Source: Xanthostigma xanthostigma | Taxonomy: Eukaryota > Arthropoda > Insecta > Raphidioptera > Raphidiidae | Direction: 5' to 3' | DNA: 64,000 nucleotides | NCBI GenBank assembly: GCA_963575645.1 | Contig: OY754469.1 | Location: 44,970,753-45,034,752 of the forward strand | Shown here: positions 55,197 through 64,000 of the stretch, piece after piece | Layout of the letters: each line of letters opens with the position of its first letter | Position numbering within the stretch: position 1 is the first letter of the stretch | Program-made: the position numbers and the translations under genes | The notes under the pieces: generated by a model | Databases searched by the model: none | What the model saw: the letters and a program-made list of their open reading frames with translations, nothing else | What the model was told of the DNA's origin: nothing

Positions 55197-55657
55197 CAGG
55201 ATGAGTTTTAAGTTGATGCTTTTTTTTTACAGCGTGTAAAAATCAAATAGACGAGCAAATATTTCAAATAGTTTTTTTATCAAAACTCAAAAATAAGAGA
55301 GAAATAGCCTTTCGAAGTTTAAATAAATTTTATTAAATTTTCTTTAATTTTGAAGTCGGTCCTGGGGTTATATTATGTCACTATGGAAATATGTTATTAT
55401 TATCAAGTATTCACAGAAATTGTTCAAAAACAGAACAATACACATACTTGATAATAACAACTTATTTCCATAGTGACATAATATAACCCCAGGACCGACC
55501 TCAAAATTAAAGAAAATTTAATAAAATTTATTTAAACTTCGAAAGGCTGTTTCTCTCTTATTTTTGAGTTTTGATAAAAAAACTATTTGAAATATTTGCT
55601 CGTCTATTTGATTTATTACACGCTGTAAAAAAAAGCATCAACTTAAAACTCACCCTG
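55197..55657. mobile_element. Palindromic Tc1/mariner-type MITE (461 bp)
   Basis: It begins CAGGATGAGTTTTAAGTTG and ends CAACTTAAAACTCACCCTG, and the two halves are complementary for about 215 bp to a centre near 55427. TA flanks both sides, and removing the element with one TA restores TCTATACTAATATATAAAGC, the Helitron 5' end. It is non-coding. Confidence 0.85.
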
Positions 55658-56198
55658 TATACTAATATATAAAGCTGAAGAGTTTGTTTGTTTGGTTGAA
55701 CGCGCTAATCTCAGGAACTACTGGTTCGAATTGAAAAAACATTTTTTTGTTGGATAGCCCATTTATCGAGGAAGGCTATAGGCTATATAATATCACGCTA
55801 CGACCAATAAGAGCGGAGCATCAATGAAAAATAATGCAAAATGTATCTCAAAAATAAGCTTTTATTTAATTGAAATGCCGTAACTAAATATACCAATATT
55901 AGCGTTGCACATTCAGAAGCCCGGCTGGCTCAGTCGGTAACTAATATATAAAGCTAAAGAGTTTGTTTGTTTGTTTGGTTGAACGCGCTAATCTCAGGAA
56001 CTACTTGTTCTATTGAAAAAAAAAATTGGTTGAATAGCCTATTTATCGAGGAAGGCTATAGGCTATATAATACCACGCTACGACCAATAAGAGCGGAGCA
56101 TCAATGAAAAATGTTGCAAAATGTATCTCAAAAATAAGCTTCTATTTAATTGAAATGCCGTAACTAAATATACCAATATTAGCGTTGCACATTCAGAA

Positions 56199-56275
56199 GC
56201 CCGACTGGCTCAGTCGGTAGAGTATCTACGCGACTCTTAGTATCAGGGTCATAGGTTCGAGCCCCACGTTGGGCG
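56199..56275 (+). repeat. Best-preserved tRNA-Lys(CUU)-like module
   Basis: It starts GCCCGACTGGCTCAGTCGGT and ends GGTTCGAGCCCCACGTTGGG then CG. The acceptor ends pair (GCCCGAC with GTTGGGC), CTCTTAG would present anticodon CUU, and both internal promoter boxes are present. The anticodon stem is broken by about three extra bases, and it lies in a Helitron, so it is not called a gene. Confidence 0.7.
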
Positions 56276-56482
56276 AATATATTTTTAATTTTTTTTTATT
56301 TTCTACATTACTTTCTTACATTTAAATTTATTTTAATTTTATTTACGACTAATTAAATAAATCATCAATTTGGAAATTTATTAGGGGGGGGGTCTACGTC
56401 GAAAAAGGAGTAACTATGCCAGATAATGGGAATGCATCCTTGTTTCGTCTCAATCGTGTGCGAAGCCGCGGGTAACGGCTAG

Positions 56483-57265
56483 TCGATTTATACATAATAT
56501 GCTTGTGTGTATAGGTGTATTTTTGGTGAATTCTACAAAACTCGAAAATCGTGCTATATGGTTTGACACTGGACGCAGATAATCTTTGCATTTAAATAGT
56601 TTTAAATAATATAATTCGAAAATTGTATGTGGGGATCGTATTTTCTTGAAACAGATTAGGTAAATGGAATATTATTTCTATTCACCGTGATTTAATATAC
56701 AATTATTCAGTTTAAAGGTTTTCAGTAAATCAAAGCGTGTTTCAGACTTCAGTTACTTTGCAGATTAGCCGTATGGCTTTTGACCCTTTGACAATTATTA
56801 GTATAAGGGTCAAAGTATACATTACACAAATGCAATGTTATACGTCGTGTATTATATTATACGGATTGTTCAAAAAAAATCTCAAATATACATATAGCAC
56901 GAACATACGTGGATTCAGAATATTTTTTTGAAGGGGACGTTGGAAAAGTGCAAAGAAAAAATGTCAAGGTCAAGTAAAATTGACATTTTCTTACTTTTTT
57001 TTAGTGTTACGTGCAAAACAGATCACTTATGGAATCGTTACGGTGTTACAGATGATTTTCTCTAAAACTATTTGACGTAAAAATTTTTAATTTGGCACAC
57101 AGATAGAGGGTGGTGGGCCAATTACAGACGTGAAGTATTAAAAGTTGAATTTAGATTTTGGGGGTTAATTTCAGGGTGTGATGAAAAGAAAATGTTTTTC
57201 AAGCGCATCGTGTGGGCTATCAAATGAAATCTTATGGAAACACAATATCTAATTTTTCAATACCT
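56483..57265. other. Gene-free stretch
   Basis: I see no supported feature. Confidence 0.3.
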
Positions 57266-57660
57266 AAATAAAAATATCGACCAATTTTTTTTACAAATAT
57301 ATTAACAAAAAATATAATTAATACATAAACGTTTCGATCCGGATTTGGATATTCATCAGAACTGATCTAAAAATATAAAAAGTAATTAATATTTAGTTTC
57401 TATTTATTTTTAATCAAATTCGTGAATGATTTTTTAATATTGAAATATTGAAAAAATAATATTCAATAATATTAAAAAATCTTTCACGAATTTCATTAAA
57501 AATAAATAGAAACTAAATATTAATTACTTTTTATATTTTTAGATCAGTTCTGATAAAGATCCAAATCCGGATCGAAAGGTTAATGTATTAATTATATTTT
57601 TTGTTAATATATTTGTCTGAAAAATTGGTCGATAAATTTATTTATTAAAGAGTTCTAATC
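57266..57660. repeat. ~390-bp inverted-repeat retroelement remnant with two hammerhead-like motifs
   Basis: The halves mirror around about 57455: ATCGACCAATTTTTTTTACA at the left against the complement of GTCTGAAAAATTGGTCGAT at the right. Each half carries the motif: minus CTGATGA, then ATCC/GGAT stem and GAAACG (57332-57359), and plus CTGATAA, an A, GATCC/GGATC and GAAA (57550-57577). The plus copy has one core change (G to A). The right arm continues to TCTAATCAGACGTTAATCAA. Confidence 0.65.
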
Positions 57661-58290
57661 AGACGTTAATCAAAGATTAAACACCTAATTTTTTTTTATT
57701 TTATTTTTTAAACTTTTTCGAGGAGTAACGCTTAAAAATTACTGTCCCCGACACTTATCACTCAGAAAAATCTGAAAAAGTTATGAGTATTAAAAATTAG
57801 GTGTAGATCGATCGAAAATTATCAAGTTTGAAACATTCTAGCGGAATCAATTGTTATAAAAATTTGATTGACTATATTTCAATCAATGAATGAATGAATG
57901 TTAAACTGGTATACAGTATTATTGAGCTCCATAAACGAGCTACGCTGCCTTGACCGTACAGCACAAGACGTAATTGCAGGATCGTGGGTTCGAGCCCCAC
58001 GTTGGGCAATTTTGTATTTAATTGTATTTTTAAATTATTTTTTCATTCTTTTTAGTAAAAAATTTGCATACGTAAAAAGAAAACAATATCGGGATTTAAA
58101 AATTCTAGAACGATTAATTGTTATAAATAATTCAAGTGTTTATATTTATTTTAATTACGGATATAAAATTTTTCATCAGAGCACATAGTACGTGGGGAAC
58201 AGACCAATTGCGCGAGTATAACTTGCACTTGACCGATTTTTACGCTTTTGTTCTGAAAATAATCTTTTTTAACTTTTGAAGTAGCTATAT
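57661..58290. other. Gene-free stretch with 3' half of the tRNA-like module
   Basis: GATCGTGGGTTCGAGCCCCA then CGTTGGGC (57980-58007) matches the T arm and 3' end of the tRNA-Lys-like module, without the A box. GCGAGTATAACTTGCACTTG near 58213 recalls the tail at 39100. Confidence 0.45.
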
Positions 58291-58712
58291 AGTCAGAGGG
58301 CCCGTCGGCAAAAATTTTACTGACAAATACTCTCCCCAAACTTTGTATATGGCTTCATTAGGCCTAGTCTGACACCTATTTCCTCTATGACTAAAATGTC
58401 TGACACCTCGAATATGTTCGACATACCTATTCGAGGTGTCAGACATTTTAAATGGTTCATGTTATTTGTCAGAGAACATTATTTTAGCGTTTTGGTTGAA
58501 GTTTTTAAGCTATCCAATTAAAAAAACAAACAGTATCTATAAATTTTTACATGTCGTCAAAACGACATCTTTTGAAAATTTAGAGGGAAAACGCCCCAAA
58601 ATCAAGAAAAGTCATAGAGGAAATAGGTGTCAGACTAGGCCTAATGAAGCCATATACAAAGTTTGGGTAGAGTATGTATCAGTAAAATGTTTGCCAACGG
58701 GGCACTCTGACT
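58291..58712. mobile_element. 422-bp MITE with ~100-bp inverted repeats
   Basis: The ends are AGTCAGAGGGCCCGTCGGCA and the complement of AGTCAGAGTGCCCCGTTGGC. Complementarity extends through CAAACTTTGTATATGGCTTC and AGGCCTAGTCTGACACCTAT. A further inner palindrome, TCTGACACCTCGAATATG and complement, lies at 58399-58447. There is no coding frame. Confidence 0.75.
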
Positions 58713-60477
58713 ACTATTTCAATTTAAAAAAATGTTAATTTCAGTTCGATGACAGCACTAGACCACAAGAATAGTAAAGATAAAGAACCAGAAGTGCAAC
58801 TCTAAGGCGGTTCCTTTGATCTCGTGGCCTTGAATCGATACAAACGTTCCATTTAAGTCGATATTCCATAGGCGTACCTACCTTATTTATTTACGGTTTT
58901 GTTTAAAAAAATATGTTTTACTATCACAACAAGAACAATTATTTATTCTTGTGACTAGACTGTGTAACATTTTAGCATGGACACATCGTATATTTTCTAT
59001 ACTTAGTTAACCCAGGATAGGTATCGTTTACATTAGTTATATCAATATTATCACTGTGCATTCAGTGGCTATTATGTAAGCAATAGCAGGTGTCCACCGT
59101 CCGAATTCTGTCCCACTGGACTACTGTAGCTAACCTTTTAAACACTGTGTCCCTGGATCGAGTAACCAATAGAAAAAAAATGTTGTGCGTTTTTCGAAAA
59201 AAAATATTATTCTTTATAACTCCTGCTTGTTTTAGAAATGAGATTGCTATAAAACAATGTTGAGTCAAAGGTACAGGGCGCTTAGTATTTAAAAGAAACA
59301 CACGGGTTGCACTCCGGGAGTGCCGGCAGAAGTGAAAACTTGAATATTAACGTCTTACGAATTTTCGATCAGGTCACGTGTCCTGACGTGAGTTTAACAT
59401 TTTTTACCCATTATAAAAAAAGTGTACAACGCCGCTAAAGAAGTTTTCACTTCAAAAAACATGAAAATGCATCAAAAGAAAAGTACTACAAATATGACGT
59501 CACACATCATGTGAATACAAATCGATAATTTCTGATTTCTTATTCGATAAATAATGGTATTGAGTATTCACATAATTTAATCGTTTATGTTTTGTAGTGT
59601 CAAAAACCCCATTTTACCTTTTAGTCACAGATAAGTACAGTATTTATGTGAATGAATGAACTGATTTTAATTCTAAAGAATTTAAATCCCTTTAATCAGT
59701 CTTAATAGAATATCTTCAACAAGCGCTTAAAAATAGGTTGCAAGTATAGGTACACTATTGAAACACATTGTTCCGTTGAATTAGTGGATCTATAAAAAGA
59801 AATTTTAATCTCTGTGAAATTTCAAGTGAAGCATTACTTACATGACGTCTAAGAATCAGACTTACTGTTTCTCTTCACATTATCTTACACCGAAGTTATT
59901 TTTGAACATTCGGAAATAATATAAAACAGGCCATTTATTTTTATACATCTCTCCAGTGTACTAAAGGTGCCGTCAATTTTAAACGAAGAAATCAATTCAC
60001 AGTACAGTAACCTCTCTTTAAAAGAACGTGCACACTTGTCCAGAAAGTCCTGTTCTTAAAAATAAATCCAGTAATTTAGGCGTGATGCTCTTACAATATA
60101 AACCAAACGTTTTTCGAAAGAAATTCTCTAAAAGATTGTGAATACCGCATTGTGTAGTTAAGAAGTACAAACCGAAAAATGCGGATTAGATATGGGAAAA
60201 GTCGTCACTATGTGATCACAGTGACTGTTATACCAGTTACACAAAAATCGCAGTGAAAAATCACCGTAGCTCTGTCACGTCGATCCCGACCGAGCAAACA
60301 CTCGGTCAGACGTTAAGTCGGCTACTCGGTTGGAGCGACCGTCGTGATTGCGGTGACATGGAACAGCATACGTTACTTTGGAAACGTAGTTACCTCTTGT
60401 CAGATCACAGTGATAATTTTAGACTGCTGGTCACTGTGATTTTTTCATCGTGAAGTTCTTTATTCCCCAACTCTATA
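58713..60477. other. Gene-free stretch
   Basis: TCACAGTGA-type words at 60213-60222, 60404-60411 and 60429-60440 suggest a weak inverted repeat around 60200-60460. No gene is supported in the rest. Confidence 0.3.
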
Positions 60478-60786
60478 GTACGCGCCACGAATCTAAAAGA
60501 CTCGGAAGTTAGATGCGAATGCAGGCTTGCGCTTGTACAGTCTGTTGGAAAACTACAAACTCGCAACTCAACAAAACTATAACATAGCAATAACAACTTG
60601 ACAATAGCGTACTCGACTGTACTTTAAAGCAAGAAAGCGACAAGTGACAAAGGCAACGAGCGATCACGGCCAATCACCGACGAGCGCACGTTCCGTGCAG
60701 GTAGTTGGGAGGTGGCGGCTCTAAAACGTGCCTTTGCAACGCTGTTTGTGACTAACTTTTGAACCTTTTAGATCCGTGGCGCGTAC
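60478..60786. mobile_element. 309-bp TIR element, GTACGCGCCACG ends
   Basis: Left GTACGCGCCACGAATCTAAA with AGACTCGGAAGTTAG pairs with right CTAACTTTTGAACCTTTTAG and ATCCGTGGCGCGTAC. TATA lies outside both ends. A truncated copy is at 47557-47690. Confidence 0.75.
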
Positions 60787-61128
60787 TATAACGCGGATAG
60801 CTACTTTGTTTTACATCATTTAGATTTTAGAGAAGAGACGCTCGTGTGTTAGATTTCAAGGCATGTTTGGAACTAAGAATGATCAGAAGAGACTCTCATT
60901 AATTAAGTCTGCGTTTTATTTCGTACAAACCCGTAGGCAATGACTTAATGAAAGTCTACTGTAGACAATTTTCAAAGTTAAATCTGTAGATAAAATAAAT
61001 ATGAAGCATACTTGAAATATCTGCCATCGGGTATTGAAACAAATTGATTATGAGGGAATAGCAGTTATGAGCAAAGCCAAAGGAATGGTTTGATAATAAC
61101 AGGGAAATATTTTTGTTGTTTGAATATA
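60787..61128. other. Gene-free stretch
   Basis: I see no supported feature. Confidence 0.3.
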
Positions 61129-61362
61129 CTAGCGGCCCGGTCCGGCTTCGTCCGAATTTGCAGATTGTCACCGTTTGTTCGTCGACTTACGTTGCAAAAT
61201 TGGTCTCCAAGAATGGAGATTAACGCGATTATAGCCTATGTTCATCCTGATGGTCCGTTCTAAATATTGGTGAAAAAAATTTTGATGTCGGATGAGTAGT
61301 TTCGGATATTACCTCCTACATCCAAGCTTACAAACTTTACCTCTTTATAATGTTAGTATAGA
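61129..61362 (-). mobile_element. Intact short Helitron-like element (234 bp)
   Basis: The minus strand begins TCTATACTAACATTATAAAG and ends CGAAGCCGGACCGGGCCGCT then AG, with host A and T outside. The 3' CGG...CCG hairpin abuts CTAG. Copies lie at 1542-1776 (full) and 22921-23068 (partial). Confidence 0.75.
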
Positions 61363-61604
61363 TTGGTAAAATATGGGAAATATAATTTAAAAATTATTTA
61401 GTGCCTAAAGAAAGATCCGTTTTTCCAATCTTTAGCGGACAAAAGTATCTTCGGGTGTCCGGACATCTAACTGAGATTTATCAGTTACCAGTATAGTCAC
61501 TTAAGTGACTCTTTTAGTAGCTTAAAGTTGCTGTAGCCATAGGACTTTATGAAGTGTTTGTGGAGTGTCCATAAGGCTTTAGGAAGTGTCTGTAGTGTTT
61601 ATAA
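61363..61604. other. Gene-free stretch
   Basis: GTGTTTGTGGAGTGTCCATA and GTGTCTGTAGTGTTTATAA show weak repetition; no gene. Confidence 0.3.
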
Positions 61605-61938
61605 CAAATAACATGAACCATTTAAAATATCTGACACCTCGAATATGTCGACATATTCGAGGTGTCAGACATTTTATATGGTTCATGTTATTTGCCAGAG
61701 AACATTATTTTAGCGTTTTGGTTGAAGTTTTTAAGCTATCCAATTAAAAAATCAAACAGTATCTATAAATTTTTACATGTCGTCAAAACGACATGCTTCG
61801 GAAAATTTAGACGGAAAACGCCCCAAAATCAAAAAAAGTCATAGAGGAAATAAGTGTCAGACTAGACCTAATGAAGCCATATACAAAGTTTGGGGAGAGT
61901 ATTTGTCAGTAAAATTTTTACCGACGGGCACTCTGACT
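61605..61938 (+). mobile_element. Left-deleted copy of the 58291 MITE
   Basis: It contains a perfect-looking palindrome (TAACATGAACCATTTAAAAT through GTCGAC to its complement, about 61606-61692), then matches 58450-58712 to CTCTGACT at 61938. The outer left repeat is absent. Confidence 0.65.
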
Positions 61939-63442
61939 AAAAGATTTATAACTTAAAGCTAAAATTTACCTACTAGGCACGGCGGTTTCTAGTTTAGTTT
62001 TTATATTTTTTGACTCTAGACTGTAAGATTGCATTCTTCAAATAAGTTTTTTTTTATATTTTAAAATTAACATACATACCTTAACTTTACAGTGTGACCT
62101 GTGATTCTTAAATAAATTAATGCTGTTACACTTTGTGAATGCAATGATATTATATTTACATATCTACGTGCAGAAGTTTGCATACTAAGAGAGTAAGAAA
62201 TATTTAGTAATTTACATTCCATAAACTGAATATTGTGGAATGCAGAATCAAAATATTACACAGCAAGCTTTTGAACAAGCAGTTACATCCAGTTTAGACG
62301 TATATTTATATAATAGCATATTATTCCAAATTAATATTCGAGTAATTACAGTGACGAATTTTTTGCAAAAAAGTTTTGTCTACTTCCATACGTAGCCAAA
62401 ACTTTTTTTTCATAAAAAAAATTCGCCTCTGGGATTTGTAGTGTAATTCTTGGTCCTTAATTTAAATTTTACCAAAACTTTAAAAATAGCGTCATGAGAG
62501 CTTAACCGTTATTAAGCGAGGGAAAATTATTTGAAATGAAAAGCGCAGGGGGGTATTTGTACATATTCATTGCTCTTAAATTGATATAACGTCTATAATT
62601 TTATAATTTCGTAACTTCGTTATCTGATAGCAACGAATCAGATTTTCTGACGGTGTTGTCTACAACCCGATATGAATCTCTTGGCACATACTTCTCGTGT
62701 AGAGTGTTTTTGGCTTAGAGATCAAAGTTTTTGAAACTAATAATAACAGATTGAAATTATGAACCGGAATTATGCTTTAATAACCTTAGCACTTCGTAAC
62801 CTTAAAAAATATATCGGTATCAATGAAAAATAACACAAATTAAAAATACACGATTCTAAAATAAAAAATCCTTGAAACGGCGCTAAATCTGTAATTAATT
62901 AAAGCAATAACAAAACAAAGCAAAAACAGACAAAGCATTTTAAATTATGCTTACATATACAGATTATTACATTTTTAGTTGGCAAAAACAAATACGCGTA
63001 TGAAAATGTAATTGAGGAAACGGCCGATTTTTTCAGTTTGTTTGTCCTGTTTTATTTATTTTTGAGAGGCAATTAGCATTCTCAGCATTTTTTTACTAAC
63101 TGGGAAAATGACGGTACGCAGCTGGTGTTAATAGCTAGTGCTTACTGTCGATGGCTCCCTACAATGTAGAAATAAACAGCTGTTTTTGTTTTCATTTGCG
63201 CTACTCGCGTCAGTCATACATGTATTTTAAGTACACAGCGTTCAAGAATTACTCGCGTTATATAACGTCCACTACTACAATGTTGGATTGCTGAAAGCAA
63301 TGCCAAAAAATTTATTTGATAAATGTTTTTGCTGCTAGATTTGACTGCTAGGTTGCTGTGGCGCTGGGTTTCGTGATGGCTTTTATGTGTTCGCTTCACA
63401 CGATGCGTGTATTGCAGCTGGTTTTGTAAATGAGTTTGATGC
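61939..63442. other. Gene-free stretch
   Basis: I see AT-rich DNA with short frames and no recognised family. Confidence 0.3.
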
Positions 63443-63841
63443 TGTAGTGGATACATACATTAAGTAGGTTAAGTTACGTATATTAATTGAAATGTAAACT
63501 ACAAAGGTAGTGTTGATTATAACACTTACTTAAGTGTTCTAGTTAAAACGCATGGGTTAACTTAATTTAAAATGAATTAACTGTAGTGGATACATACATT
63601 AAGTAGGCTAAGTTACGTATATTAATTGAAATGTAAACTGCAAAGGTAGTATTGATTATAACACTTACTTAAGGATATAGTTAAAACGCAAGGATTGCAT
63701 TTCAAATATGATATAAATATATGTATATTGGAAGTCGAGCTGGCTTATTTCGACGTTGGTGTTTGTAAATAAATATGATTAAATCAAATTAAAAAGTATT
63801 ACTAACTCAAAAAGAACCTGAACAACCACCAACAATATACA
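63443..63841 (+). mobile_element. Candidate LTR with duplicated 5' segment
   Basis: TGTAGTGGATACATACATTA occurs at 63443 and 63592, and about 100 bp after each is nearly identical (149-bp spacing). The segment ends CAACAATATACA at 63841, directly before a primer-binding-like site, so TGTAGTGG...ATATACA has TG...CA termini. AAATAAATATG at 63768 could be a polyadenylation signal. The partner LTR would lie beyond the window. Confidence 0.45.
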
Positions 63842-63857
63842 TGGCGATCCTGCCAGC
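63842..63857 (+). promoter_or_regulatory. Candidate primer-binding site
   Basis: TGGCGATCCTGCCAG begins immediately after the LTR-like CA and starts with TGG, complementary to a tRNA CCA end. The priming tRNA is not identified. Confidence 0.4.
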
Positions 63858-64000
63858 TCAAGGAAACAATACAATGCGCGCGCAGTGGCAGTTCGAATGT
63901 TAACATAGAGATATTACAATAGAATACGCGAGAGAGCAGTGTCTGCAATTAAGAGAGAGAACGTATCTCTATTGTAACTAATGATGCAAAACAATGCTGA
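63858..64000. other. Window edge, leader-like sequence
   Basis: If the LTR call is right this is the untranslated leader. No gag frame is visible before the window ends. Confidence 0.25.

Larger units (their letters stand above)
55191..56482 (+). mobile_element. Composite Helitron with nested MITE and internal tandem duplication
   Basis: The 5' end TCTATA follows a host A (55190); the sequence continues CTAATATATAAAGC only after the palindromic MITE at 55197-55657. The first body runs to about 55939, breaking off inside the tRNA-like A box (GGCTGGCTCAGTCGGTA). It is immediately followed by a second body start, CTAATATATAAAGC, running to the 3' hairpin GCCGCGGGTAACGGC and CTAG at 56479-56482, then a host T. 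The two bodies are about 94% alike by eye over 260 bp. Confidence 0.75.

Noticed and set aside
56199-56275. Functional tRNA-Lys gene
   Set aside because: The acceptor and T arm are good, but the anticodon stem is broken by extra bases, and the same module recurs in several Helitron copies.
60200-60460. TCACAGTGA inverted repeats as a MITE
   Set aside because: The repeated words are short and the spacing inconsistent; ends could not be defined.

Overview
This window looks like intergenic DNA from an AT-rich animal genome, most likely an insect. Evidence: short-period Helitron-like elements ending in CTAG after a small hairpin, a tRNA-Lys-derived module reused in several copies, hAT, Tc1/mariner/pogo and PIF/Harbinger non-autonomous transposons, 5'-truncated non-LTR retrotransposons and a DIRS-type tyrosine-recombinase retrotransposon. 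Several sequences (the CTAG-ended Helitron tails, and the ACGGAACCC...CGACTCGCACTTG tail near 39.1 kb) resemble repeats I associate with Lepidoptera and some Hemiptera, but I cannot fix the order or species. I found no convincing host protein-coding gene, no functional tRNA, no rRNA and no bacterial-type feature. Every recognisable protein segment belongs to a mobile element and is broken.

Layout. 0-8 kb: Penelope-like hairpin repeats, a foldback element with a Helitron nested in it, and a composite Helitron (5.9-7.2 kb) that itself received a hairpin retroelement (13-bp target duplication) and a LINE tail. 8-16 kb: two PIF/Harbinger-like copies in tandem, a pogo-like MITE, and a 1.35-kb TIR element. 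16-22 kb: a 2.1-kb foldback element, a probable solo LTR, a LINE tail and a third Harbinger copy that appears identical in length and encoded peptides to the second copy but inverted. 22-27 kb: a 122-bp tandem array and a second composite Helitron. 28-34 kb: the DIRS-like element, with an 8-unit 126-bp higher-order tandem array inside its gag region, inserted into an older ~155-bp repeat. 34-44 kb: mostly unrecognised sequence, a truncated LINE, a duplicated ~330-bp repeat and a hairpin repeat. 44-64 kb: pogo-, hAT-, palindromic and mariner-like MITEs, two more composite Helitrons, a large inverted-repeat retroelement remnant and, at the right edge, a candidate LTR followed by a primer-binding-like site.

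The most interesting thread is a shared RNA-like motif. Four otherwise different hairpin repeat families (eight or nine sites) carry CTGA[A/T]GA, one extra base, a 4-6 bp stem with a short loop, then GAAA. This matches the core of a hammerhead ribozyme, of the small type reported with Penelope-like retroelements. One copy is an apparently perfect 97-bp-arm hairpin with a 13-bp target-site duplication, so this hairpin form was itself inserted by a mobile mechanism. All calls come from reading the sequence by eye; no alignment, folding or database search was run.
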